A DNA stretch of 64,000 nt from Tolypeutes matacus (GCA_026826555.1 JAKSZT010053769.1:6881193-6945192), one strand, 5' to 3'; counted from the first letter of the stretch, positions 1 to 13,925 are shown. The notes: generated by a model not told the origin, from the letters alone. Numbers and translations: made by a program.

Positions 1-1720
1 AAAGATGCTAGACTATAAGCAGTTTACAAAAATCTAGCAAAAAACTTGTTATACAACCTTAAAAAAAATCTCATGCACATTAAGGCATTTGAAGAGAGGG
101 AGGTTGATGAAGAGGCTTTCTTTAGAGAGAAATGTGTATTGAGTACTACGTTCTAAATGGGTAAAGTGAGAGGTAGTTCCCCCTTCATGTCAAGACAAAA
201 GCGGACTTTCAGTGGGACCACTCAGGAGAGCTTCCTGGGTCTCTTGCAGTTAGATACATTGCTATCTGATGCCTCCCAGGATAATCTAAGAACAAAAAGG
301 CCAACCACCTACCTATGGCAGTGCAAGAAGTATGCTACCTGGGTTATGATTGGACTGCATGTTCAGAGTTTGTTTAGGCAAAGAATGCTTGAGTGCTTCC
401 TGAGGACCAGGTGCCTTCCATAATTATAGGCCGTCTCTTAGTGCTTGTCCAACAGGGCCACCTAGAGGGGAAGCTGAAGGTAGAGAGTGAGTTCTGAGGG
501 ACTGAGAATTGTGGAATAATAGACTCATAAGGCCTGCAGGTGAGATCACCAGTAACTGGGTAGTTCATTTGTATTACCTTGTGTGTGGTATGTTAAAGCC
601 AGACACAATTCAAGAGGGAGTACCTGGAAGAGTTTAAAATATTTATTATACTGCATTCACAGTTCCCTAGGGAGGGGGGAGGGGGCCGGAGCACAGCATG
701 CTAGCAAGGACACATGGGGTAAACAGCAGGGTTAGTCAAGAAGCAGTGTGTGTGTGTGTATGTCTGTAAGGGTGGAGGTGGGGGTGGGGACTGTGGGCAA
801 GTGCCCTTATTGTGGTTTTACAGGAATCATTGAAGGATGAGGCAGGGGTACGCTAATGTGGGATTGGATGGCTATATTTGATAGTGGCACCGCTGCAAGT
901 TGAGGTTGTTTGCTTGTAAGCAGGCTTGGGTCAGAATTATTTAGGGGTAACTGATGTATAGCTGGAGATTGGTTACCTGGGAGCATCTATAAATGTTAAA
1001 GCATTAATTTACAGAAGCTAGAAAACATGGTTAATACATAGGGGTCTTTGTAGAGCCCATGAAAATGCTCCATGAGAAAAGGGGTCTTTTTTAAATATCC
1101 TTCATGCCTCTTCTCAATCACAGCCCAGAAGGGATCCAAAATAGCAACTAGGAGTAGAGAAAGGGAGGTGCAAAAAAGAGAGAAACCAGTTACCGCCATC
1201 CCCACTCCTCTTTCCCCATCTCCTATTGTATACAGTTAGCTAGCAGAAGGCCCTAACTGGGAGGGGCAAAGCAGTCTTGGTTTTCATGGAGATGGATTGT
1301 GGATGAATATATTATTTGGATATTCATACTGCTGAATTTATACCATGCCCACATGTAAAAAGGACTGTAGGACTGTAGATCCTACCTAGGTTTACACCCA
1401 AGGGTGATCCCTCCATAAAACAGTTTCAAAGATCGATTGGAAACAAAAATAAGGATGCTTTTAGATTACATCTCATGAGTCCTTCTTGGTCATTGCACCA
1501 GGTACATACATTTGTATGATCACCATAATTTCATTAGCTCAGAAGGAACATTTGGTTAGGTAAGTTGGAAGAGGGAAAAAGGAGTTTAGTAGAGGACCAT
1601 AAATGTCAAGGAATCATCAAATGTTTTTGATTTGGGGCATAATAGACAATATGGTTATTATGACAACAACTAATACTCTTTTTAGTAGTGACAAGCATTG
1701 ATTCCAGGTGGAAGCTTGGT
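1..1720. other. Unassigned sequence with G-rich patch; possible antisense LTR element
   Basis: No gene is recognised. About 665-690 and 770-790 are G-rich runs that could form G-quadruplex-like structures, with a short GT repeat at about 747-758. On the minus strand, about 1250 down to 590 has an AATAAA-like poly(A) region near 640-650 and a short hydrophobic open segment (996-1205), which together suggest an eroded LTR-type element. The open frames here (for example 157-423) have no recognisable domain and are treated as chance. Confidence 0.25.
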
Positions 1721-1724
1721 GATG

Positions 1725-3085
1725 CAGAAGGCAATAGAAAACACTAAAAATGGGTAAATACAAGGTCAATATAAAAAAGCAACTATAATTCTTTATACTG
1801 ACTTCCTTTTTAAAAAATCAAATTTTAATAATTGATACCACTTACAATAGAATCAAAAATATCAATACCTAAGAATAATACCTAAGAAAAGATGCATGAA
1901 GCCTCCATACAGAGAACTACATTATTGAAAGACATTTAAAAAGACTTAATAATGGAAAGGATAGGTAAACAGACCAAATGAATAAAATATAGACATCAAG
2001 AAGAAATTCACACATATAGAACTTCCTGATTTATTGCTATATTGCAACTGCAATGCAATATAGAAAAAATGGTCTTTATAATAAATGGGACTGGGTCAAT
2101 TGGATATTTGCATGGAAAAAAATACCAACCTCACATTATGTACAAATATCAACTCTAGACTTATAATCATAGACTTATAATGGAAGGTAAATCAATAAAA
2201 TTAATAAAAGATGGCAAAGGACAACATCTTTGTGGCCTTGGGGTAGACAAAGTTTTTATAGACTGGACACCAATGCACTAAACATAAAATTTTAAACATT
2301 GATAAATTGGAATATATTAAATAATAAATCTTTCATTCATCAAAAAACTATCAGAGAGTGGAAATGCAAGCAAAATAATGGGAGATTATATTTGCTATAC
2401 ATGCATACAACAAGGAATTCACATCTAAAATGTAAAATGAGAACAAATACAGACAATCCAGTTTTTAAAACTATGCAAATGACTTGCAGAGACACTTCGC
2501 AAAATAACTATAAAAATTGCTGATAAACATTTATAAAATTCACCAAACCCAAAAATTAAAACTAAAATGAGATATTAAAGTATACATACCAGATATAGCT
2601 GAATATATTTTTTAGAAATCTGATGTTATGAAGTGTCTGCTGGGATGTGGTGTAAATGAAACTCATACACTGTTTGGTGGGAATGTAAATGCATACTGCC
2701 ACTTTTGAAACTTTGGCAATATCTAATAAAGCTGAGTATTTTCATACTTTCTGACCTAGCAATTTGACAACTGGATATATATCTAGCAGAAATCCATCCA
2801 AATGTACATAAAATTACATGTTTAGAAATGTTCACAGAAGTACAGTTTGGAAAATGCAATAACTGAAAACATTTCAAATCTGACTTAGGAGAATGAATAA
2901 GTAAATTACAGTTTATTTACTCTGTGGAATACTGTAAGACAATTGAAAAAAAGGAAAACCTACACAAAAGAACATGAACAAATATCACAAGCATAATTCT
3001 GAGTGAAAGAAGCCAGGCACAAAACTGTGTTTTATGACTCCATTTCTATAAAGTACAAAATTAGGCAAAACATATCTATGGGAAT
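1725..3085 (+). mobile_element. Old L1M LINE fragment (ORF2 3' part to tail)
   Basis: The order of recognisable but eroded blocks follows L1 ORF2. It starts with the 'caatac..aaa' RT-downstream segment near 1750-1900. It runs through the 'gggaatgtaaa' block near 2680 and the 'atttgacaactggatatat' block near 2760. It ends with the 'tggaatactgtaagacaattgaaaa' block near 2925 and the 'gagtgaaagaagccaggcac' block near 3001. All frames contain many stops, so it is a dead copy of an ancient subfamily. Confidence 0.8.
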
Positions 3086-3640
3086 ATGGGCTGTTTAGCT
3101 TTTGCTACATAAAAACTTACCCAAAAGCTCAGCAGCTTAAAACAAACAAACATTTATAATCTCACCCAGTTTCTGGGGGTTAGGAATCTGGGAGTTATTT
3201 AGCTGAGTGGCTCTTGCTGAGAGTCTCTCAACAGTGCAGTCAAGCTATCCACCAGGTCAATAGCCTGTGAAGATTTCCAGGCTCACTCAGGTGGCTGCTG
3301 GCAGGAGGCGTCATTTCCGTACCATGTTGTCCTCTCCATCGGGCTGTTCACGACACGGCCTTTCCTCGTGGCTTTCCTCATACACTCATGTATGGAAGAG
3401 AGAACACCCAAGATAGAAGCCACAGTCTTTTTATAACCAAATCTCAGCAGTGGCTGGCATCACTTATGCTTGATGCTATTGATCATGCAAAACCATGCAG
3501 GTACAATGTGGCTGGGGATTGCACAAGGTGTGAATACCAGGAGGCAGGGGTCAGTTGGGCCACCTTGGGGGCTTCCCACCACAGATTTATTCCATTTTCA
3601 GCTCTCCGCGTCTTTCTTTGCTCGTATCTATACTCTCTAC
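3085..3640 (-). mobile_element. MLT1-like MaLR LTR, antisense
   Basis: The plus strand reads as the reverse complement of an MLT1-type LTR end: a 'tttgctacataaaaacttaccc' block followed by 'agctcagcagcttaaaaca' and a 'tttataatctcacccagtttctg' block. This pattern is typical of ERVL-MaLR LTRs read backwards. Further matches fade after about 3550. Family assignment is from memory; the exact MLT1 subfamily cannot be given. Open frames at 3388-3796 are chance readings of this repeat. Confidence 0.65.
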
Positions 3641-3808
3641 CGCATTGATGACAATTTCTTAATGGTAATGGCAGGAAGTGACCACGGGGCTGTTGCCGTT
3701 CTGAGGAAGACAATTCTTCTTGTGTCAAATTCTCTGGCTCTAGGCGTTTATCATCCCTGGCCTGGGTGGGGATTGGAGAGTAACACCTCTAGTTGAGAAC
3801 AACTTCTC
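3640..3808 (-). mobile_element. MER20-like hAT-Charlie relic, antisense
   Basis: The plus strand carries blocks resembling reversed MER20: a 'gacaattcttcttgtgt' block, then 'gcgtttatcatccctggcct', then a terminal 'agttgagaac' block. Central sequence is partly deleted. It ends immediately before another hAT relic. Assignment rests on remembered consensus and is moderate. Confidence 0.5.
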
Positions 3809-3810
3809 TA

Positions 3811-4055
3811 GAGCAGGGGATGGGCAAACTTTTCCTGTAAAGGATCAGATAAGGAAAATTTTTTGGCTTTTTGTACCATATGGTTTCTGCTGTGATAATC
3901 AACTCTGCCATTATAAGGGCAAAAGCAGCTACCAACAATATGTAAGCCAATGGGTATGGTTGGGTTTCAATAACACTTTATTTATATTAACAGAAGGCAG
4001 GTGGGCCAGATTCAAGTGGGTCAGATTTGTTCCGTGTTGAGGTACCTCTACTATA
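3811..4055 (+). mobile_element. hAT-Charlie non-autonomous DNA transposon relic (MER1-type)
   Basis: It begins with a 'gcaggggatgggcaaacttt' terminal block, followed by 'cctgtaaaggatcagata', 'accatatggtttctgctg', 'caactctgcc' and 'aataacactttatttat' blocks in the order expected for the common MER1-type hAT MITEs. The 3' end ('ggccagattcaagtgggtc') is also recognisable. It is non-coding. Confidence 0.7.
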
Positions 4056-4981
4056 GAGGAAGATCAGTGTTGTTCAATCTATGTAGCTTTCTGCAGGTCA
4101 GCCTGTCCATGCTTCTCTATTTTATAAGCTTTGGCTTGCACCAACAGTATTTTTAGACATTCCTCAAATTTATGGTTCCATTTTATTACTCTATTCTAAA
4201 TTTCAACCAGTTGTGTCTGGTGTTGTCATTAAAACAGAATGGATGCAACTAAATTAGCATAAGAAGATGAAGTAATTTTAAAAGAACTCAAATATCACAC
4301 CAAGGAGAGACATCATTTTCTACTTAATTGTCACAAGTGTAGTCTACAATATGAAAAAAATAATGTGCATTATGCCTCTTGCAGACCTACTGCTGGTAAA
4401 CATAAGCCCTGTATTCCCAGTCCTTCCATCTGTATTGTGCAGCACGGATCAAGTACAGAATTGCCTAGAGAAATCAAAGTAAAATAGAAGACCTTTGAGT
4501 CATGGCAATAGTGCATCTCCTTTCCCCAAGAGAAGGCAAGCAAAGGCGTCTTACATTCAGATTTTCTAGATGGGAATTCACTTCAGCTTTTATATTCTTG
4601 TGATAGTTTGGCACAAGATTAACATTATAACAACTTTATCCTTTGACTTGAAAAATATAAGTCCCATGGGTTTATTATAAGTAGCATTGTCCTTGGAACA
4701 AAATCTTCCATTCCAATATCAAAAAAGCATATAGTAATATAATAAAGCCCTTTGGAGAAACAGATCATTGTTAGGTGCTTTTTCCTTTACCTTAGTGAGA
4801 GAGTGAGACTGTTGGAAAGAGAGTGAGACTCAGCTGGGGATTGAGATGCTTGTTTTCCTCTCATCCTACCATGACTTCTTAGTGTGCTCCTGTGAAATTA
4901 CTTTAACTTTTCCTATCTGAGGTGATGTCTTTGCAAGTGCGTTGACTTTTAAACAAAACTGTCAAGAGGCATGATTCCCTG

Positions 4982-4999
4982 TTTTTTTTTTTTTTTTTT
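4982..4999. repeat. Poly(T) run of 18 bases
   Basis: An uninterrupted T tract, possibly the reversed tail of an old antisense retroposon, but no element body is recognised beside it. Confidence 0.85.
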
Positions 5000-6885
5000 A
5001 AGGAATTCATTGTGATCTTGGAAAGCATCATTTATAAAATTTATCTACTTAGATGATTTCTCTTTCCTGTAAAGGTTTTGGTTGGCCATTGCAAGTAATA
5101 AGTGGACAAAATGTAGTTTTCATTTCATGAACTATGTATTCTGTGGTACAGGAAGAAAATGGACAAGTGAACAATCGTTAATATAGAGGCTAGATAGATT
5201 TTCTTTTGGTTGCAAACTCTTGCTCTTTATGGGTTTATAATTCCTAGGGAATTTGACTGAGGTACAAATCTTGTTTCTTGAAATTCTTTATACAGTCTTG
5301 ATGTACACATATGTAAAACATCATAAGAAGACTTCTCATTTTGGAGTTGGGAACAAAGGAAAATTACCAGGAATGTAGATAAGGAGAGAGGGTCTCCCAC
5401 TGGTGAGTGCTGGACTACAAAACCAAGCCTGTATTTTTCTGCTCTTCAAGCACCTGGACATTTTTGGGAGGCCTCGCATCCTAACCAACCAGACTAGCTT
5501 TTCTAATGTGATCATATTGCCAAGCATTATGTCTGTGAATGGAAAAAGCTTGAATCCATATACCAACTTATATACCACACCTGACAGCTCTCTAGATCCT
5601 GAGTCTGGTTGCACCTGTTGATGTCTGGGTACCAATAAATTGGGAGCAGTTCTGCTTTAACTACTCAAATGTGTGGCAGATATCAGGAAATGGAGGTAGA
5701 GCTTAAGTGATCTGGGTTTCTAAAGAAAGGAGTTGTATAAATGCAAAGCTTAAAATTTTTTTATGGAAACATGTTTTCTCATTAGCCTCTATTCACATGC
5801 CAACAAATATCCTCCCCAAAGCTCCTTTTGTCTTTGCCCACTTTGCATGCAGTCGTTGGCAGTCACCTAGTAAAACCCCTGGTACTGTACATATTGCTTG
5901 CAAATATTTTAATATGAATTGGGCCTTTCAGCTGGTAAGCACAGAAAAAATAAAGCATAAACACAAACCAACATTCCAAACCAAAAATAATAACCAAAGC
6001 AAAAGTGAAAATCTCAAGATAGACTTGGCAAACCAAATAGGAGCTTAAATCTCCTATGCCATAATAACACCCATTGAAACAGTCTAGTTTTAGTTCAAAT
6101 ACTGTCATTTTAAAAAAAATACATAATATCTCTAAACCATGAAGAAAAAATCAGGAGAGAATGGGCACAATTACACTTTTCCTCCCACTTACCTATAAGA
6201 AATATTTACCAAGTCCACCTACATGTGAAATTTGACTGTAAGAGTTGATGCTGTATTAGACAATATTTTGTAGTGAAATTAAGGATGCAGTTTAAGCTTG
6301 AATTATTGTTTATAATTTATATTTATTATTTGCCACTAAAAGAACGAATGCATAGTACTAGCTATTTGATCTTGATTCTCATAATAAATTAGGTGGTTCC
6401 TTGAAGGCAGATGGAATAAATGATTTGACAGGTCACTAATAACACATCCTCCTCTGAAATACATTAACTTTTAACTTATTCTAAACTACTAGTTATATAT
6501 AATTTTGAGGATAGAAAACACTAATAACATTAATGAAATAATGTTACACATCAAAAATGAAATAGCCATTTTACTTATTTTCTTTAATTTGTTTATTTTT
6601 ATATTTAGGATAGAATTTGACTCTAAGCAGTTGATTGCTGTAATCTAGCCTCTCATTTTCTGTCTGTATCTGCAACTCATTCTCAAGCATTTCTTCAAGT
6701 GTAATCAACTTAACGTTAATTTGCAGTATAAGTCGAAAGGAAGAAGTGTATTTAATTCATATTATAACTAAGCAATATAGAATCTAGCCACATTTTATAC
6801 TATTACTTTCTGTAGGAAATTTTTTTCCTAAATTTCAGATGGAGATATAGGATGAAAACATGCTGTCCCTATCCAGCACACGTAT

Positions 6886-6929
6886 TCACTCACTCATTCA
6901 TTCATTCATTCATTCACTCACTCATTCAT
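6886..6929. repeat. (ATTC/ACTC)n tetranucleotide repeat
   Basis: A run of ATTC and ACTC units. Tails of this kind are typical of reversed L2 3' ends, but the sequence after it matches L2 only weakly, so it is listed as a simple repeat. Confidence 0.85.
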
Positions 6930-9900
6930 CACATACTTAGTATTTACTACACATTAAAAATGTTCCACACTCATTCTTTGTTTAAAGCTTTGACTAATGC
7001 CTAAGGAAAATGAGAAATCCTTAAACTCTCTTTTCCTTTTAATAATATAGGAGCAGATAATTTCTAAGGCCCATTGGTCTAAGATCCTGAATTGGTATGA
7101 TTCATTACAATGAAACATTTTCCTAGTAAATTCCTCTTTACCCAAATTAGCCTTGTTGGAATTGATGCTTGGAGAAGGGGAAGTTTTTATTCTCATAACC
7201 ATGTTATTGTGACAACCTAACAGCTTGCACACTCTCTATCTAAGGTTTTCTTGACTCCCTTATCCTCCCTGACGTCACATTTTCAGTTTTCTTCTTTACT
7301 AGTAGCAGCAGCAAAAGTATCAAAATTAACATGGTGTGTCTAGTGCCACTGTTATTTGTAGTGGATTGTTTCAAGTATATAACAAAAACCTCATCCTTAC
7401 AAGTTGCATGAATTATGAAATGAGAAGCCTGGTAAATACAAATGAACAAAGAGAATGCATGCATTTGTTCCTACTAGAATGACCACATTATTTATTACCC
7501 AAAGGTATTTGAGAGTGAAGAGGGTACTTTTAATAATTATGCCTGGACGATGTGTATAAAGGAGGACCTAGACAAACTGGGGTATATGGATACCTTGTTC
7601 ATACATATACATTGGGTTTACACGACTGCAGATATTTGATACATGCCAATGCCAAACTAATGTGTGGAGTAATAAAATCCAATTGCTTTGAATACGGTGG
7701 CATTTCAATAGTGAGGGGGCTGAAAAAGGATCTAAAATTAAATATGTACCTTTAATGTATTTGAAGTTAAGGAGTATGTTCTGTACAATAGATATCATTT
7801 ATAACAACTAGTACTGTATGCAAGTGATGGGCCTTGTTTTAATTAAATAAATGAACAGATCCAACTCTTCTCATCCTGCCTCCACTGGATGATGTAGGCA
7901 TCAAAGATACCCCCTTTACTTGGAAGCTGATACCCTCATTGAGTACCCCAGCCTCTGCTATCAGAACCCCTGCCATTTCTTCCCTTGTCTTAGGCACTAT
8001 TGAATTGCTTTGTATGAGTCCTAGTAATTATGTAATCATAATGGAGGTCAGGTGAAATTAATATTAACATTTTAATTCTCACTCTAGCTAAGCATATTTT
8101 GACAGTCTTAAAGACACATTTAAGTCTCCTGCATAACACTGTAAATTAACCTAAAGTTGAATAAATTTAAAGAGTTGAGATTCACACCCTTAATTGTGGG
8201 GTATCAAAGACTAGGACTCAAACCATCTACTATACACTTAAGTATTCCTTCATCATAACCAATCCAAGTTCTTCATTCAGAGTATCAGTTAAGTTAGAAT
8301 TATTCTCTGTATAGATAACATTCTTTAGTTTTCTGTTCATAGGATGTTTGATCGCATGAAGAGAATTTTGACCCAAATTCTAAAGGTTCAAAGCATTTCA
8401 CATCCTGGGAGCCCTAGAAGGTAATGTGTAATCATCAGACTTTAAAGGGAACCAAATTAAACATGGACCCTTCTATCACTAATGATGCATTTTTCTAATC
8501 GCATCTGAAAATACTTTCCTTGAGTGTTCTTCTTGTTACAGACCCCACATTTGGTACAATTGTCTTTGGTTTATATTACTTCTTGACAAAATAGTTTACT
8601 TTAAAATATTATACTTGTAAAATTATCTTCTGTTTATAGCCTTTGAACAACCAGGACCAGAAATATTTTAAACTATATTTGTACATGGGGTGGAAAATGT
8701 AGATGATAGGATCTCATTTCAGGAAAACAAGTAAACTAGATTTTCACGTTAAGAGATTTCTTATGGCGGATTTATTCTTTAACTTGTTATGATTTCATTT
8801 TTATAGAAGCAGCTGTACTTGTTATCACACTCTGCCACATCATCAGTCATCTAGCTACTGCAGAGAATTCCCCCAGGCAGAACAGGACATTCATGAGTTT
8901 ATATTACTGCCATAAATTTTTTGGCTGTAAGTTTTTATACAAATAATCCCATGTCTCTTGTATACATTGAACCAATTGGTTAATAACATGATCTCTACCA
9001 GGGGGTTTCTGGAATGTTTCTATCTTTTAAAAACAATGATCCAGAGTACAATTTTACATACACTAAAAATTGTCCAAATTAAGCTGGGCAATCTGAAGAC
9101 ATCTATTTGATGAGAAAATCTGTTTTTCCTTAATTTCACTATTTAACTTGGCGAGCCCTTTCTGTTAGGTAGATGACATTAAGCCACATATTTACAAGAG
9201 GAGTATAATAAGGTTTATTATGATTTAAAATATTAAAAATATGGATTGTCCTTTTAATGAAAGTGGTGAGCTCTGGCTGTGAACCTCTTTTCACTGTTTC
9301 TCCACCAGTTTTCTGAGTTGGAATAATCTCCAATAAGAAGCCCAGCTTTCCCATGTGGCCACCTACTAAGTAGTTGCCAGGATTTCTGACTATTGCTGCT
9401 TTCCTCTCACAATAAATGTGGAAAGAGTGGTTAAGCACTCAGTTGGTCCACCAACTAATGCCTAAATATACTAATACGATCTTTTCCCTTTATTTCCATA
9501 TCTTGGTGACAAATAACTTAATAGAACTTTAAATATCATCCCACAACTCTGAAAATTAAAAGCAATTCTTCACTGGGTCTTCCTTCCTTCATCCTCTAGA
9601 TATTCTCCAACTTTCTTGTGGGCTCCATCTCTAATTGTACTAAACCAGGGACTGGGTCTCAGATTTTAATTCTATGGTTAATATCATCTGAAGAAACCCG
9701 GGGAATTTTTCAAAAGATAAAAGAGAAACATGAAACATATCAATTTAGATTTGGGGAAGAGGGAGTTTGGAATTTAGTATTTATCATAATTCATGGTGAT
9801 TGGGTTTAACATCATTATTCCAAATCTAGTTTCCATTTTCCAAAATGGTAGTTGTAGTCAACTAAATTGAAACTTCAAGTTGCTCCAGATACCATCCACA

Positions 9901-10034
9901 GTTCTATATTTTTCTGATGAAGTGTCAGCATCAGCTTAAATTTAGCTGTGGGGCAATCGGCCATAGCTAAATTAGAGTTTAAGATATTCCTGCTATTGAA
10001 AAAAAAAATGAGGCAACTCCAATGAAGATGTCCT

Positions 10035-10300
10035 CATGGCAAGTGGATTGTTAAGTGCAGATCCATGTATATAGTAGGGTCCCATTTGTAGAGAAATATC
10101 CATATGTTTGTACATGAGTACAATATTTAAGGATGCCTACAAAATTGTTAACCATGGTTATTTCTGGGCTGGAAGGTTAGAGAGTGAGAATACTATAAAA
10201 TTTTGAATCTTTGATCTATACAAATAATTATGTGGTTGTTTCCCAGCTGACTTCTAAAATATAAATGAAGTAAGGAAACATTTTAGGAATATGTATTTTT
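10035..10300 (+). mobile_element. L1M 3' UTR fragment
   Basis: The blocks 'tagggtcccatttgtagag', 'tatgtttgtacatgagtac' and 'gttaaccatggttatttctggg' follow the order seen in the 3' UTR of old L1M/L1ME elements. No coding potential. Confidence 0.6.
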
Positions 10301-11054
10301 TAAAAAGGCTATGATGAACCATAGATCATTTGATATTTGCAATATTTTAATGACACAGATTTTCCAACTTACTAACTTATCTGAAAATATAGAATATTTA
10401 GCTGTGTTTTAAATTGTAAATTTTAGTCAAGATTAAAATAAGTATTTTTCTTTAAAGTAGCATTGTTGAAAGTCACAAGTAGGCCAAATAAACATGATAT
10501 TTGGGGGGGAATGATAAAATGATTTTAAAGCCAAAAGAATATACCTTTTTAAAATTTGAATTTGAGATTTCAAAATCCTTTGGCTCTCTGTTACATATAT
10601 AAAACATCTATTAAATGAAGTGACAAGAATCAAGATAAAATATATATGAACTGTTATCTACCACTGTTATCTAAGTCTATGCTAGAATCAGCGGTGATAA
10701 ATTATACATTGTATTTTAGGATTATGCCTTATTAACAAAATTGTAAGTGATGACATAGAATTTTTTCTATGAAGCACTGGAACCATTTCAGGGAGATGTG
10801 GAGTTTTGTGTTTAAACTCAAAAGTGGGAAGCACAGGTAGCACAGGTCTATAACATGCCACCTCTCAGTTATTGAGTGCTCTTTGCAAATTCAGAGGCTT
10901 TATAACAAACACTCCTTGTTATCCAAGCCCTCTAGAATTTTTTTTTTTTTCTAGAATCACCTATGTCTGGTTGTCAGGCATTAATAATCTAAGCCAGAAG
11001 GAAAATGGGCAACACAAACTTGCTCTGGGCAAAACTGGGGAGATGAATGAGAAA
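10301..11054. other. Unassigned A+T-rich sequence
   Basis: No gene or repeat is recognised. A poly(T) run lies at about 10938-10950. Confidence 0.35.
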
Positions 11055-11215
11055 AGGCACTGAACATGGAGCCAAAGAGCTGCATTCTAGTTTCAGTTCT
11101 GCTGCTGACTGAAAATTTAGTTTAAATACTTAATCTTTCTGGGCCTTCAAATCTGAGCTGTAAATAATGGTTTCTTACAAATGAGTTCCAAAGACCTTTC
11201 TGGTTGTCATTCTCC
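11055..11215 (+). mobile_element. MIR SINE, sense
   Basis: It contains 'gagccaaagagctgcattc', then 'ttcagttctgctgctgact', then 'aaatacttaatctttctggg', which is the MIR core in the sense direction. It is old and diverged. Confidence 0.65.
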
Positions 11216-11559
11216 CACTCCAAACACCTTAAAATTCCTCTGTCATGACATATGGGATCAGTTAATTACCACATCCCTCCCATCCCAACCATCCTCTTCT
11301 TTTTCCTCAGAGTTCAGGTGGCACAACTGACCAATGCTTCCCTTTTGTATTGTCATTTGTCACATGAGTATGATAGAATAATAAGCTAATCAATTTTTCT
11401 CCAAGTAATGGTGCTTTTAAGAGTCTACCTTCTGTGATAGTACTTTTGGACTATCACATAAAGAACCTCCAAGATGTATAGATAACCTCTCCGTGGATAT
11501 GTGAGAGTTAACAATAATCGAAGGAAAATAATTTTTAAGGAATTCCTGCTTCCATATGT

Positions 11560-11700
11560 TCATTAAGTCATTCAACAAACATTTGCTGGTCACCATTTAG
11601 CACCAGTTCCATTTAGTGCTAGGTAGAGTCAATACAATAATGACATGCATGCAACCACTCTCCTACATGAGCATACAATTTAGAAGAGAAGAAAAATTGT
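11560..11700 (-). mobile_element. L2 LINE 3' end, antisense
   Basis: The plus strand has 'cattcaacaaacatttgctgg' and then an 'agtgctaggtagagtcaa' block, matching the reversed L2 3' end. Short and diverged. Confidence 0.5.
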
Positions 11701-11989
11701 GTTCACATGTGACAATTATCCAGGGCAATAGGAGGTAAATGCCAGAAGAGTAATTACGATGAAAAAAAAAATTTATCTTGGCTGTGATTATCATGTCTTC
11801 ATTAGGTAAAGACCCTTTTTGCTATGTAAAGCATTGTTTCAATAGATTAACACATTTCCCTCAATAACAGTATGGTTATTTGTGTTCTTCTAAGTTAATA
11901 TTTACACATTTATAAAGTGGAATACGTCATTATCTCAGTTTTAAGTATAAATCAAGGAATACTGGGGGAATGGCATGGCAATGGTGATA

Positions 11990-13925
11990 GAATGGGTTTT
12001 GTGTCTTCCCAAATCCCCACATAAAAATAGAGCAATTACATAACAAACTCATAAACCCACGTTCAACATTTACAACAAATCTAAGTGACAAAATTTCCCT
12101 AAATCCCAAACTATAAGCAGGTGGCGATAACCCCCCAAAAGCCAGAAGACCTTCATGATATAAGCATCTGTGTGGGAAAGAAGCCACAAAGTGCCCAATG
12201 ATGTTGACAAGAGGAGAACCACAAATAGCTAACAGGAATTTTTCTGGAAAGTGTGGAAGTCCAATTTGAGTAAAGCAGCTTAAACTTGGATTGTTTTCCC
12301 CATTTCAGTAATAAGTGGGTGCAAAGGGCCAGGTAAGACCTAAAGGGGATGGAGCAGCCTAGCCCCTTAAATTCTTGAAACTTACCAGGCAGGGTTCCCT
12401 CCAAGAATAAGAAATGTTTGGAAGGGAAACAAACTTTGGCAGCAAGTGACAGTACAGATAAGGAAAGAGAAAAGTCTTAATAAAGTGGGGGAGGGTAAGA
12501 AAGCCAGGAAATCTCAGAAAGTGACATGTCATACTACATAAAAACAACAGAGCAAAGTGAAAAAATATCCATTTGAACAAAGTCTTCTTTCAAAAGTTCA
12601 GGAAAACTAGGTTCCTATATATATGAGTACAGTAAAAACATCAAGGTCAAATCCAATAAGAAATTCTCATAAGAAAAAAGAGAAAAAGGAGTAGGAAACA
12701 TCCCAACACATAATAAAAGCATGACAGAAAGATATGCTCAAAGGAAATATATATCAGATAGCAATATGCTTTTTGAACACAAGTTAAAAGACATTAAGTA
12801 TGATGCAAGGCATAAAAGAATATCATATATTAGGGTTAGAAAAACTGAGAAACGAGGTAGCAAAATTCAAGAAAAATGGAAATAAAAGAAAAATCATTTT
12901 AGAGATGAAGACCAAACTAGAAGAGCCACAAGGGTACTTACTTAATCTTTCTGGGCTTCTAAATCTTTCAAGGCCTCCAATTAAAAAAAAATAAGTTAAG
13001 AGATATAAAATGCGAAAAGGGAGAAAATTTTAAAAATCACCAAGAAATGAAAAAAAGAGATAACATGGTTTAAAGAGAAAGTGAGAAATATTGAAAATAG
13101 GCAAAGGAAATCTAATTTATGGGTAATAGGAAGCAGAATTTCTGGATAAAAAAAAGACAGAATGAATACTAAAACTATAATTCAAGAAAAATTTCCTAAA
13201 ATGAAAAAAAAATCTGAAAAAAAATATTGCAGCAACACACCATAAACCTGAGAATACAAATCCAGAAATATGAATACCAAGATATATTCTAGTAAGTATA
13301 AAGGATTTTAACTCTTTTATCCCCAGTGTGAAACTATATAGCCATAGGACTGGAGAATTCTGGAATTGGGAAGAAATTGCTCCCATGAAAAAAAACATTC
13401 AGAAAGCAACAAAGAACTTATGGGTAAAAAAAAAATTGGAAAACAAATTTAAAGAGGTAATGAAATATCTAAGAAACCAGAACATATTAAAAATGGAAAG
13501 GAAAAAATAGGAAAGAAAGGCTTAGAAAACAGGATGATCATATCAGGAGGTCTAACATCCAATTAATAGGAGGCCCATAAAGAGAAAGCAAAGACAATGG
13601 AAGAGGCAGGTTAAGAAGAAAAAACATATCATATTCAATTGCTAAGGTGTAAACGTGGCATTGGGTTTCTCAACTTCTGAATAGCAATCTTGGAAACTGG
13701 AAGAAAGGGGAGTAATGCCTTCCAAATTCTGAGGGATAGTGATTTCCCCCCCTCCGCCCCCTGTCTGCAGGACAGTGGTTTTAAATCTAGACTTCTATAT
13801 TTAGCCATACTATCACTCTAAAGTTTTCAAACATTAAACATTGACATCTTATGTCATCTTTGTGGGAAAGCATCTGGAAGATGTGCTTCACAAAATGGGA
13901 AAATAAATGAGAGGGAGGGGGCAGG

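Larger units (their letters stand above)
4056..10030. other. Largely unassigned single-copy-looking sequence
   Basis: I see no recognisable gene or clear interspersed repeat in most of this stretch. It includes an 18-base poly(T) run at 4982-4999 and a tetranucleotide repeat at 6886-6929 (listed separately). Open frames of 60-113 codons (for example 5336-5635, 5707-6048 and 9139-9438) show no domain and are treated as chance. Confidence 0.4.

Noticed and set aside
157..423. 88-codon plus-strand open frame
   Set aside because: No domain, no splice or promoter framework, and similar frames occur throughout the window by chance.
996..1205. Hydrophobic minus-strand frame resembling a membrane segment or retroviral tail
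   Set aside because: Too short and no diagnostic motif; kept only as a hint of an antisense LTR element.
6886..6929. Regular short repeats that could suggest a CRISPR-like array
   Set aside because: Tetranucleotide microsatellite without spacers, in a mammalian context.
9139..9438. 99-codon minus-strand frame with AG and GT near its ends
   Set aside because: Exon-like in part, but neither the peptide nor the splice context is convincing, and chance frames of this size are common here.
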